Shown here one piece after another: positions 42,481 to 50,825 of a stretch of 64,000 bases of DNA (within the stretch, counting starts at the first letter, position 1; each line of letters begins with the position of its first letter). This DNA comes from Nocardioides soli (GTDB lineage Bacteria; Actinomycetota; Actinomycetes; Propionibacteriales; Nocardioidaceae), in the NCBI RefSeq assembly GCF_014191495.1, contig NZ_JACHWR010000006.1, positions 1 to 64,000 of the forward strand. The letters are read 5' to 3'. The notes under the pieces are model-generated. The model did not search any database. It was not told where the DNA came from and saw nothing but the letters and a program-made list of their open reading frames with translations. Made by a program: the position numbers and the translations under genes.

Positions 42481-42756
42481 ATGGCTGACAACGAAGAGCT
42501 GATCCGGCTGGTCAACGAGTACACCGCCGTGCGCGTCGGCGTCGACCGCAGCGGCGCCAGCCCCCGGCTCCGGATCTCCAGCGACCGGACCGGTGACCAG
42601 GTGGTCCTCGACGCCACCGCGCTGGAGGCGATCGCCTCGCTCGACCACGAGCGGATCGGCCTCCTGGTCGGCGTCTTCAGCGAGACCGGCGACGCCGGGG
42701 ACCTCGTCGAGCGCCTCGCGGAGGACCGGCGCGCGCCGGGGTCGCCGGATGAGTAG
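42481..42756 (+). CDS. Small conserved-looking protein of unknown function (91 residues)
   Basis: MADNEELIRLVNEYTAVRVG opens a 91-residue acidic protein without Cys or membrane segments. GGAGG lies before its ATG and its stop overlaps the next hydroxylase gene, so translation is well supported. It sits between a Rieske beta subunit and a molybdenum hydroxylase. I recognise no family. A DNA- or enzyme-binding accessory role is possible but unsupported. Confidence 0.7.
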   Translation: MADNEELIRLVNEYTAVRVGVDRSGASPRLRISSDRTGDQVVLDATALEAIASLDHERIGLLVGVFSETGDAGDLVERLAEDRRAPGSPDE

Positions 42757-43624
42757 GGCCGTGCCCGGGTACGTCCGCCCGGCCACCCTCGCCGAGCTCC
42801 TCGAGCTCCGCGCCCAGCACCCGGACCGGATGCTGCTCGCCGGCGGCACGGACGTCATGGTCGCCGTCAACTTCGGCCGGCTGCGCCCGGCGGGCGTGAT
42901 CGACGTCGGCGGCGTGGCGGAGCTGCGGCGGTGCACGATCGACGACGACCTCGTCCGCATCGGCGCGGCTGTCACCTTCGGCCGGATCGAGGCCGAGCTG
43001 CCCGACGTGCTGCCGGGCCTGGTCCGCGCCGCGCGCGGCGTCGGCTCGCCCCAGATCCGCGCGGCCGCGACGCTCGGGGGGAACCTCGGGACGGCGTCGC
43101 CCGCAGGCGACGCGCACCCCGCGCTGATCGCGCTCGACGCCCGCGTCGAGGTCGCCTCGACGCAGGGGACCCGCGAGGTTCCCGCCCACGAGTTCTTCGT
43201 CGGCCCGGGCCGCAGCGTGCTGGCCGACACCGAGGTGATCACCGCGGTGACGGTGCCGCGGACGGCCCGGTCGCGCCAGGAGTTCGCGAAGATCGGCACC
43301 CGCAACGCGATGGTGATCGCGGTCGCCTCGCTCGGGCTGGTCATCGACCCCGAGCGGCGGCGCGTCGGGGTCGGCCTGGGCTCGGTGGGCCCGACGCCGA
43401 TCCGCGCGACGGCGGCGGAGGAGTTCCTGGCCGCCCGGCTGTGGCCGGAGCCCGACGCCGAGCAGGCGCCGCTCCCGCCCGAGGTCCGGCGGGACTTCGC
43501 GGCCGAGGTGCGCCGCTGCGCCCACCCGATCGACGACGTGCGCGGCACCGCGGCGTACCGGGCCCACACGATCGAGGTGATGGCCCGCCGCTGCCTCGGC
43601 TGGTGCCTGGACGGTGCGGCATGA
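42749..43624 (+). CDS. Molybdenum hydroxylase, FAD-binding medium subunit
   Basis: A 291-residue medium subunit of the xanthine dehydrogenase family: LLAGGTDVMVAVNFG near residue 30 and QIRAAATLGGNLGTASPAGD near residue 102 bind FAD. It differs clearly from the one at 2510, so the two complexes are separate. It overlaps both neighbours (ATGA at each end). Confidence 0.92.
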   Translation: MSRAVPGYVRPATLAELLELRAQHPDRMLLAGGTDVMVAVNFGRLRPAGVIDVGGVAELRRCTIDDDLVRIGAAVTFGRIEAELPDVLPGLVRAARGVGSPQIRAAATLGGNLGTASPAGDAHPALIALDARVEVASTQGTREVPAHEFFVGPGRSVLADTEVITAVTVPRTARSRQEFAKIGTRNAMVIAVASLGLVIDPERRRVGVGLGSVGPTPIRATAAEEFLAARLWPEPDAEQAPLPPEVRRDFAAEVRRCAHPIDDVRGTAAYRAHTIEVMARRCLGWCLDGAA

Positions 43625-44133
43625 GCCAGGACCTGAGCCAGGAGCTGAGCCAGGACCTGAGCCTGAACGTGAACGGACGCGACTACGAGCTCGAGGACGT
43701 GCCGGTCGCGACCAGCCTGCTGAGCGTGCTGCGGGACCGGATGGCCCTGTACGGCGCGAAGAACGCCTGCGAGCAGGGCGAGTGCGGCTCGTGCTCGGTA
43801 TTCCTCGACGACGACGTGGTCTGCTCCTGCCTGGTCCTGGCGGGGCAGGCCTCCGGGCGCACGGTGCGCACCGTCGAGGGACTCGACGACGACCCGGTGG
43901 GAGGCCGGGTGCGCCGCGCGATGGTCGAGCTGGGCGGGGTCCAGTGCGGGTTCTGCACCCCGGGCTTCGTGGTCACCGCGACCGGTATCCTCGGCGCGGA
44001 CCCCGACGCCGACGAGGACGCGATCCGCGAGCGGCTCGCCGGCAACCTGTGTCGCTGCACCGGCTACACCAAGATCATCGAGGCGATCCTGCAGGCGCGC
44101 ACGGCGCCCGTCGACGAGGAGGCGGACCGGTGA
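43621..44133 (+). CDS. Molybdenum hydroxylase, [2Fe-2S] small subunit with repeat N-terminus
   Basis: A 170-residue small subunit with cluster ligands C50, C55, C58 and C70, then C109, C112, C144 and C146 (CGFC, CRC). The first 14 residues are an imperfect repeat, SQDLSQELSQDLS, encoded by a 12-base tandem repeat not normally seen in the family. Homologues begin at about the LNVNGR segment. It lies between the FAD and molybdopterin subunits with overlapping codons. Confidence 0.92.
   Translation: MSQDLSQELSQDLSLNVNGRDYELEDVPVATSLLSVLRDRMALYGAKNACEQGECGSCSVFLDDDVVCSCLVLAGQASGRTVRTVEGLDDDPVGGRVRRAMVELGGVQCGFCTPGFVVTATGILGADPDADEDAIRERLAGNLCRCTGYTKIIEAILQARTAPVDEEADR
43622..43669. repeat. 12-base in-frame tandem repeat
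   Basis: The unit (GAGCCAGGACCT-like) is repeated three to four times in phase at the start of the small-subunit gene and encodes the SQDL/SQEL repeats. Exact multiple of three, so it is tolerated as an N-terminal extension. Confidence 0.75.
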
Positions 44134-46484
44134 GCGGCCAGCAGGCGCCGGCGGACCTGACGCGCGACACGGGGGAGGCTTCTCCGGGCGTCGGCTCGTC
44201 GCTGCGCCGCCCCGACGGCGACCTCAAGGTGCGCGGGCAGTTCGCCTTCTCCTCCGACCTGTCCGCCCCCGACATGCTGTGGGGTCACACGGTGCGCAGC
44301 CCGCACCCCTACGCCCGGATCGTTCGGATCGACACCCGGCGGGCCCGGCGGGCCGACGGCGTGGTCGCCGTGCTCACCGCGGCCGACGTGCCGGGCCGCA
44401 ACGGCTTCGGGCTGGTCGTCAGCGACCAGCCGGTGCTCGCCTCCGACGTGGTCCGCTACGTCGGCGACCCGGTCGCGCTGGTCGCCGCGGAGACGCCGGA
44501 GGCTGCCCGGCTCGCCGCGGCCCTGGTCGAGGTCGAGTACGCCGAGCTGGAGCCGGTGCTGAGCCTGGAGGCCGCGCTCGCGCCGGGTGCGCCGTACCTG
44601 CACCCGGACGGGAACCTGGTGCGGGCCATCGACATCCGGCGCGGCGACGTGGACCGGCACGCCGCCGACGCCGTCGTCCGCGGCACCTACACGGTCGGCA
44701 TGCAGGACCAGGCGCCGCTCGGCACCGAGTCCGGCCTGGCGATCCCCGACGCCGACGGCGGCGTGCACCTGCTGGTCAACAGCCAGTGGATCCACGCCGA
44801 CCGCAACCAGTTGGCCGCCGTGCTCGACCTGCCGCCGGCCAGGATCGACGTGACCCTCGCCGGCGTCGGCGGCGCGTTCGGGGCGCGCGAGGACATCACC
44901 CTGCACGCCCACCTCTGCCTGCTCGCGCTGGCCACCCGGCGGCCGGTGAAGATGGTCTACTCCCGCGAGGAGTCCTTCCTCGGGCACGTGCACCGGCACC
45001 CGGCCGTCCTGCGCTACGAGCACGGCGCGGCCGCCGACGGCCGCCTGCTGTACGTGCGCTGCTCGATCGATCTCGACGGCGGCGCCTACGCGTCGACGTC
45101 GTGGGCCGTGGTCTCGAACGCCGCCGCCTTCGCGGTCGGCCCGTACGTGTGCGAGGACGTCGACATCCGGGCCCGGGTGGCCTATACGAACAACCCGCCC
45201 TGCGGCGCGATGCGCGGCTTCGGCGCGGTGCAGGCGGCGATCGGCCACGAGGCCCAGATGGACCGCCTCGCCGACGCGCTCGGCATGGACCCGATCGAGC
45301 TGCGGCTGCGCAACGTGCTCGACGAGGGCGACCTGATGCCCACCGGGCAGCCGCTGCGCGGCAGGTTGCCGGCGCGCGCCATCCTCGAGTCGCTGCGCGA
45401 CCTCCCGCCGGTCGCCGACCGGACCGACGACGGATTCGGCCCGATGTCCGGCGGGCTGCTCCGGGTGCCGGGCGGCGTGGGCAACGTGACCCACGGCGAG
45501 GGCATCCGGCGCGGGGTCGGCTACGGGATCGGCTTCAAGGCCGGCGGCATGCCCGAGGGGATCCGCGACTACTCGACCGCGCGCGTCCGGCTGTTCCCGA
45601 TCGGCGGCGAGGTGGTCGCCCAGGTGCAGACCTCCGCGGCCGAGATCGGCCAGGGCGTCAACACGATCGCGGTGCAGATCGTGCAGACCGAGCTCGGGGT
45701 CGCCGACGTGATGGTGCTGCCCGCGAACACCTCGGTCGGGTCGGCCGGATCGTCCTCGGCGAGCCGGCAGACCTACATGACCGGCGGCGCGGTGCAGGCG
45801 GCCTGCCGCGCGCTGCGCGAGCGGCTGATCGACCTCGCCCACGAGCGCTACGGGCACCGGGCCGACTCGCTCCTGGAGCACGGGCACGAGGTCGTGCTGC
45901 GCGACGGGGCGCTGCTCGCGGGGCCGGAGCAGCACGTCGCCCGGCTCACCGACCTGGTGCCCGACGACGGGCTCGAGGAGGTGCGCCGCTTCGACCACCG
46001 GGCCACCACGCCGTACGGCGTCGACGGGCAGGGCGAGCCGCACATCCAGTTCATCTTCGCGGGCCACCGGGCCGTCGCCGACGTCGACGTCGAGACCGGG
46101 CTGACCCAGCTCGTCCAGCTCGACGTGGTCCAGGACGTCGGCCGGGCGTTGAACCCGGTCGCCGTCGAGGGCCAGATGCACGGCGGCACCGCGCAGGGCG
46201 TCGGGCTCGCGCTGATGGAGGAGATCCAGGTGTCCGGGGGGCGGATCCGCAACGCCTCCTTCACCGACTACCTGATCCCGACCGTCCTCGACATCCCGCC
46301 GATGACCACGACCATTTTGGAGATCCCCGACCCCGAGGCGCCGTACGGCGTCAAGGGCGCCGGCGAGCCGGCCACGATCTCGAGCACCCCGGCCGTCGTC
46401 AACGCGCTCCGGCGCGCCAGCGGCCGGGACCTGTCCCACGTCCCGGTGCGTCCCTGGGACCTCATCGCAGTCGAGCAGAGCTGA
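44130..46484 (+). CDS. Molybdenum hydroxylase, molybdopterin-binding large subunit (xanthine dehydrogenase D-like)
   Basis: A 784-residue large subunit. It has GVGGAFGAREDIT for cofactor binding, the substrate-orienting Arg R362 in CGAMRGFGA, a GQG block in AAEIGQGVNT, and the catalytic Glu E746 in KGAGEPATI. Features fit purine/N-heterocycle hydroxylases more than CO dehydrogenase. GTG 44130 overlaps the small-subunit stop. The end of the gene shows a 15-base duplication (TCGAGCAGAGC at 46471 and 46486). Confidence 0.93.
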   Translation: MSGQQAPADLTRDTGEASPGVGSSLRRPDGDLKVRGQFAFSSDLSAPDMLWGHTVRSPHPYARIVRIDTRRARRADGVVAVLTAADVPGRNGFGLVVSDQPVLASDVVRYVGDPVALVAAETPEAARLAAALVEVEYAELEPVLSLEAALAPGAPYLHPDGNLVRAIDIRRGDVDRHAADAVVRGTYTVGMQDQAPLGTESGLAIPDADGGVHLLVNSQWIHADRNQLAAVLDLPPARIDVTLAGVGGAFGAREDITLHAHLCLLALATRRPVKMVYSREESFLGHVHRHPAVLRYEHGAAADGRLLYVRCSIDLDGGAYASTSWAVVSNAAAFAVGPYVCEDVDIRARVAYTNNPPCGAMRGFGAVQAAIGHEAQMDRLADALGMDPIELRLRNVLDEGDLMPTGQPLRGRLPARAILESLRDLPPVADRTDDGFGPMSGGLLRVPGGVGNVTHGEGIRRGVGYGIGFKAGGMPEGIRDYSTARVRLFPIGGEVVAQVQTSAAEIGQGVNTIAVQIVQTELGVADVMVLPANTSVGSAGSSSASRQTYMTGGAVQAACRALRERLIDLAHERYGHRADSLLEHGHEVVLRDGALLAGPEQHVARLTDLVPDDGLEEVRRFDHRATTPYGVDGQGEPHIQFIFAGHRAVADVDVETGLTQLVQLDVVQDVGRALNPVAVEGQMHGGTAQGVGLALMEEIQVSGGRIRNASFTDYLIPTVLDIPPMTTTILEIPDPEAPYGVKGAGEPATISSTPAVVNALRRASGRDLSHVPVRPWDLIAVEQS

Positions 46485-46507
46485 CTCGAGCAGAGCAAAG
46501 GAGAGAC

Positions 46508-47083
46508 ATGGCAGCGCCAGTCCAGCAGTCCGGACCGGAGGCCGAGCACGACCAGGCCCAGCCGACCGGCGACATCCCGGCGTACGCCGCCGCCTTCGTG
46601 GCGGCGCTGCGCACGGCGGGGGTGTCCCTCGTCGGGACCCTCCCCGAGTCGCTGCTGAAGTCCGTGTACGTCGCGATCGACCGGGCCGAGGACATCCGGC
46701 TGGTCCGGGTCAGCAACGAGCAGGACCTGCCCGGCCTGCTCGCCGGTGCCTACCTCGGCGGCAAGCGGGCGCTGATGATCACGGAGAACTCCGGGCTCCG
46801 GCAGGCCTGCGAGCCGATCACGCGGCTCGCCTTCGCGCACCAGATCCCGCTCGTGATGGTCGTCAGCTACCGCGGCGACTTCGGCGAGCCGAACTGGTGG
46901 GGCCACAACCACGCCCAGGTGATGGGCCCGCTGCTCGACGCGCTGCGGATCCCGTACCGCGTCGTCGACCGGGTCGACCAGCTCGACACGGTGATCGAGA
47001 AGGCGTTCGTGCACGCCGACGCCAGCCAGTGGCCGGTGTGCCTGGTGCTGACCGGCGAGTGCATCGAGGGAGGACTGTCATGA
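46508..47083 (+). CDS. Thiamine-diphosphate-dependent decarboxylase, alpha (PYR-domain) subunit
   Basis: A 191-residue protein equivalent to the N-terminal pyrimidine-binding domain of ThDP decarboxylases such as sulfopyruvate or phosphonopyruvate decarboxylase. VRVSNEQDLPGLLAGAYLGG holds the conserved catalytic Glu, followed by IPLVMVVSYRGDFGEP. A disordered Gln/Pro-rich N-terminus of about 23 residues is odd. The partner domain is a separate gene directly after it. It decarboxylates a 2-oxo acid; which one is unknown. Confidence 0.85.
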   Translation: MAAPVQQSGPEAEHDQAQPTGDIPAYAAAFVAALRTAGVSLVGTLPESLLKSVYVAIDRAEDIRLVRVSNEQDLPGLLAGAYLGGKRALMITENSGLRQACEPITRLAFAHQIPLVMVVSYRGDFGEPNWWGHNHAQVMGPLLDALRIPYRVVDRVDQLDTVIEKAFVHADASQWPVCLVLTGECIEGGLS

Positions 47084-47694
47084 GGCGGGTCGACGTCGCG
47101 CGCGTCCTGGGTGAGGAGACGACGACCGAGGACCTCTTCGTGTCCTCGATCGGGGGCATCCTCGACGACTGGTGGAACCACCGGCCCGGCGGCGAGGACA
47201 ACACCATGTCGGTGAGCATCCTCGGCTCGGTCAGCTCGACCGCCCTCGGCCTGGCCATCGCGCTCCCGCACCGGCGGGTCGTCGCGATCGAGACCGACGG
47301 CTCGATGCTGATGAACCTCGGCGTCCTCTGCACCCTGGGCGCCGAGCGGCCCCCGAACCTGACCGTCGTCGTCCTGGACAACGGCCTGTACGAATGCATC
47401 GGGAGCGCGCCGACGCTCACCTCGCGCAACGCCGACCTCGAGCAGATCGCCACCGGCGCCGGGTGTCTCAACTGCGTGACCGTGCACGACGAGGAGATCC
47501 TGCGCGAGGTGCTGCGCAGCCAGCTCGACGACGACGAGCTCGGCTTCGTGGTGGCCAAGATCGAGCCGGGCATGCAGGTGTGGCCAGCCGAGAAGAAGCG
47601 CTACACCGACGGCGTCGAGGACAAGTACCGCTTCATCCGACACGTGGAGCGGCTCGAGGGGATCGTCGTGCACGCGTCGTCCCCGCACGTCTGA
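47080..47694 (+). CDS. Thiamine-diphosphate-dependent decarboxylase, beta (PP-domain) subunit
   Basis: A 204-residue partner carrying the diphosphate/Mg-binding motif TDGSMLMNLGVLCTLG, then LDNGLYECIGSAPT, typical of ComE-type split decarboxylases. The start overlaps the alpha-subunit stop (ATGA). It closes the operon; a strong hairpin follows. A broken-down ring would yield a 2-oxo acid for this enzyme. Confidence 0.86.
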   Translation: MRRVDVARVLGEETTTEDLFVSSIGGILDDWWNHRPGGEDNTMSVSILGSVSSTALGLAIALPHRRVVAIETDGSMLMNLGVLCTLGAERPPNLTVVVLDNGLYECIGSAPTLTSRNADLEQIATGAGCLNCVTVHDEEILREVLRSQLDDDELGFVVAKIEPGMQVWPAEKKRYTDGVEDKYRFIRHVERLEGIVVHASSPHV

Positions 47695-47697
47695 GGT

Positions 47698-47740
47698 CGG
47701 CGCGGTCCGCGGCCACCGATGAGAGTCCGCGGCCGCGCCG
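47698..47740. terminator. Hairpin at the end of the 29-48 kb operon
   Basis: CGGCGCGGTCCGCGG pairs with CCGCGGCCGCGCCG (one bulged T, 14-base loop) four bases after the last stop. It is the strongest hairpin near that end and a plausible terminator. A TCCTCCGGAGGA palindrome follows. Confidence 0.65.
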
Positions 47741-47795
47741 GTCAGTTCCTCCGGAGGAGACTGCACGGCGCAGTCACGAGTCGAGGAGCGCGCGG

Positions 47796-48431
47796 ATGTC
47801 ACTGACCCGGGTCCACAACCTGTCCATCTCGCTGGACGGCTTCGCCACCGGCGAGCCGCAGTCGCTCGAGGCGCCGTTCGGACATGCCGGCGAGCGCCTG
47901 CACGGGTGGATGTTCGGCACCCGGTTCTGGGACGCCGGCGGGAGCGCCGGCGTCGACGACGCCTTCGCGCAGCGCCACAGCCAGGGCATCGGCGCCGAGA
48001 TCATGGGCTCCCACAAGTTCGGCCCGCCCGGCTGGCACGACGACCCGGAGTGGCGCGGGTGGTGGGGGCCGAACCCGCCGTTCCACACGCCGACGTACGT
48101 GCTCACCCACCGCCCGCGGCCGCCGCTCGAGATGGCGGGCGGCACCACCTTCCACTTCCTCGACGCGACCCCGGCCGAGGCGCTCGCGGTGGCCCGCGAG
48201 GCCGCCGGCGGCCAGGACGTCCGGATCGGCGGCGGCGCCACCATCGTCCGCGACTTCGTCGCCGCCGGGTTGGTCGACCTCATGCACCTGGTGCAGGTGC
48301 CGATCGTGCTCGGCCGCGGCGTCCGGATCTGGGACGGCCTGGAGGCCCTCGAGGACGGCTACGACATCGAGGCGGTCTCCGCTCCCAGCGGCGTCACCCA
48401 CCTCACCTTCACCCGCCGGGCCACCGCCTGA
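47796..48431 (+). CDS. Dihydrofolate reductase / RibD C-terminal family protein
   Basis: A 211-residue protein starting RVHNLSISLDGFATG, with THRPRPPLEMAGGTTFHFL and IGGGATIVRDFVAAGLVDL, the pattern of stand-alone DHFR-like reductases common in actinobacteria. These are probably NADPH-dependent with unknown substrates and are not folate enzymes. It lies alone after the operon hairpin. Confidence 0.85.
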   Translation: MSLTRVHNLSISLDGFATGEPQSLEAPFGHAGERLHGWMFGTRFWDAGGSAGVDDAFAQRHSQGIGAEIMGSHKFGPPGWHDDPEWRGWWGPNPPFHTPTYVLTHRPRPPLEMAGGTTFHFLDATPAEALAVAREAAGGQDVRIGGGATIVRDFVAAGLVDLMHLVQVPIVLGRGVRIWDGLEALEDGYDIEAVSAPSGVTHLTFTRRATA

Positions 48432-48432
48432 C

Positions 48433-48462
48433 AGGCCCAGCATCGAGGCCCAGCATCGAGGC

Positions 48463-48466
<4 letters not shown>
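48433..48466. repeat. 13-base tandem repeat
   Basis: AGGCCCAGCATCG occurs at 48433 and 48446, with a partial third copy AGGCTCAG at 48459 that runs into the end of the GNAT gene. It fills the gap between convergent genes. Confidence 0.75.
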
Positions 48467-49044
<578 letters not shown>

Positions 49045-49091
49045 GCGCCGATCCTGCCCGACCGGGGCGGGGGTTCGGCACCGACTTTTCC

Positions 49092-49778
49092 CTAGGCCGG
49101 CTCGCGCAGCGGGTGCGGCACCGCGGCGGTCGCCATCTGGCCGAGCCACGACGGGACCGCACGGCGTACGTCGGAGGGCGCCTCGATCCGCACGTCGCCG
49201 GTGCGCATCGCGTCGTCCCAGGTGCGGTCGACCCGCCACAGCCGGACCATCGTGCCCAGGGTCGTGGTGACGGTCGCGGTCACGTCGAAGCCGGGGTCGA
49301 AGTCGCAGACGTCGGCGTCCTCGCCGTTGACGCACAGCCACCACGAGGCGGTGCGCGCGGGCTGGTCGGTGAAGTCGAAGCGCACCACGGTGCGGCGGCG
49401 CGGCCACGCGTCGAGCGGCACGGTGCGGCGGATGTCCCAGAGCAGCAGGTGCGGGTCGAGGTCGTCCTCGCCGAGCGCGCCGATCCAGCGGATCCCCCAG
49501 GCGCCCAGCGCCTCGACCACCGGCCGCAGCTCCTCGCCGCACTCGGTGAGGCGGTAGCTGGTGCGGCCGCCGACGACGTCGCGCTGGATCACGCCCGCGC
49601 GCTCGAGCGTGCGCAGCCGCTTGGACAGCAGCGCGGGCGACATCTTGGGGTTGCCGCGGCGCAGCTCGTTGAAGTGGGTGCTGCCCGCCAGCAGCTCGCG
49701 CACGACCAGCAGCGTCCACCGCTCGTCGAGCACCTCCATCGCCTTGGCCATCGGACAGAACTGGCCGTACGTCGCCAT
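49092..49778 (-). CDS. HxlR family transcriptional regulator with C-terminal SCP2-like domain
   Basis: A 228-residue protein. The N-terminal winged helix has the HxlR hallmark CPMAKAMEVLDERWTLLVV and FNELRRGNPKMSPALLSKRL. The second half (about residues 115-215) resembles an SCP2-like ligand domain (WWLCVNGEDADVCDFD). Cys8 stands at the redox-sensor position known in some HxlR proteins. It diverges from the methyltransferase gene and probably regulates it. Confidence 0.87.
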   Translation of the reverse strand: MATYGQFCPMAKAMEVLDERWTLLVVRELLAGSTHFNELRRGNPKMSPALLSKRLRTLERAGVIQRDVVGGRTSYRLTECGEELRPVVEALGAWGIRWIGALGEDDLDPHLLLWDIRRTVPLDAWPRRRTVVRFDFTDQPARTASWWLCVNGEDADVCDFDPGFDVTATVTTTLGTMVRLWRVDRTWDDAMRTGDVRIEAPSDVRRAVPSWLGQMATAAVPHPLREPA

Positions 49779-49916
49779 CCAGCACCTCCCCCGGCGCTCC
49801 GCGCCTCCACCAGTAGACGCCCGGAAGGGCGCCGGGCACCAGTACAGATCGTGAACCGGGGCCGATACAGACTCGGCACTAGAGGCCGGGGCGGCTCGGG
49901 GCGGACGCTCTCTGGC
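49779..49916. promoter_or_regulatory. Divergent promoter region, hxlR / methyltransferase
   Basis: A 138-base gap with the direct repeat TACAGA at 49843 and 49866, about two helical turns apart. They are candidate HxlR half-sites. No gene is evident within. Confidence 0.4.
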
Positions 49917-50738
49917 ATGACTACTGACACCACCACCAACACCACCAACACGACCCAGACCCCCACTCCGCTCTGGGCTCTCGGCGACTACCACGCCGTG
50001 GCCACCGAGGTGATCGCGCCGCTCGGCCGGCGCCTGGTCGAGGCCGCCGGGATCGGCGCGGGCCAGCACGTCATCGACGTCGCGGCCGGCACCGGCAACG
50101 CCGCGCTGCCCGCAGCCGGCACCGGCGCCGACGTGGTCGCTTCCGACGTCACCCAGGCGCTGCTCGACGTCGGGCAGCGGGCCGCAGAGGCGCAGGGACT
50201 CGACCTCGACTGGCGAGCCGACGACGCCCAGGCGCTGCCCTACGACGACCACGAGTTCGACGCCGCGATCTCCTGCGTCGGCGTGATGTTCGCGCCGCGC
50301 CACCAGGACGCCGCCGACGAGCTGGTCCGCGTCGTCCGACCCGGCGGCCGGATCGGGCTGGTCAGCTGGACGCCGGAGGGCTTCATCGGGCAGATGTTCG
50401 CGACCATGAAGCCGTACGCCCCCGCCCCGCCGCCGGGTGCGCAGCCGCCGCCGCTGTGGGGCGCGGAGCCGCACGTGCGCGACCTGCTCGGCGACCGGGT
50501 CTCCGGCGTCGAGGCGGTCCGCGAGCGGCTGCCGGTGAGCCGCTTCGCGACGGGTGCGGACTTCCGCGACTTCTTCAAGGCCACCTACGGCCCGACGATC
50601 ATGGTCTACCGCACGCTGGCCGACGCGCCGGAGCGGGTCGCCGAGCTCGACTCCGCCCTCGCCGCCCTGGGCGACGCGGCGCTGGCCGACGGCCGGATGG
50701 AGTGGGAGTACCTGCTGCTCACCGCCACCCGTACCTGA
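49917..50738 (+). CDS. SAM-dependent methyltransferase (class I, UbiE-like)
   Basis: A 273-residue methyltransferase with a Thr/Asn-rich N-terminal tail, then motif I VIDVAAGTGNAALPA, acidic DVT at the end of strand two, and RVVRPGGRIGLVSWTP. It probably methylates a small molecule. It diverges from the HxlR gene. A large perfect inverted repeat follows. Confidence 0.86.
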   Translation: MTTDTTTNTTNTTQTPTPLWALGDYHAVATEVIAPLGRRLVEAAGIGAGQHVIDVAAGTGNAALPAAGTGADVVASDVTQALLDVGQRAAEAQGLDLDWRADDAQALPYDDHEFDAAISCVGVMFAPRHQDAADELVRVVRPGGRIGLVSWTPEGFIGQMFATMKPYAPAPPPGAQPPPLWGAEPHVRDLLGDRVSGVEAVRERLPVSRFATGADFRDFFKATYGPTIMVYRTLADAPERVAELDSALAALGDAALADGRMEWEYLLLTATRT

Positions 50739-50746
50739 GCACCCGT

Positions 50747-50796
50747 GGGACGTCATACGGACGGAGGAAGGGGACACACTGTCCGTATGACGTCCC
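50747..50796. terminator. Perfect 16-base inverted repeat between convergent genes
   Basis: GGGACGTCATACGGAC (50747-50762) and GTCCGTATGACGTCCC (50781-50796) are exact complements around an 18-base loop. It lies between two genes that both end here, so it probably terminates transcription in both directions. No T-run is present. Confidence 0.65.
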
Positions 50797-50825
50797 GGCG
50801 GCGTCGGTCGAGAGCACGCGGTCAC

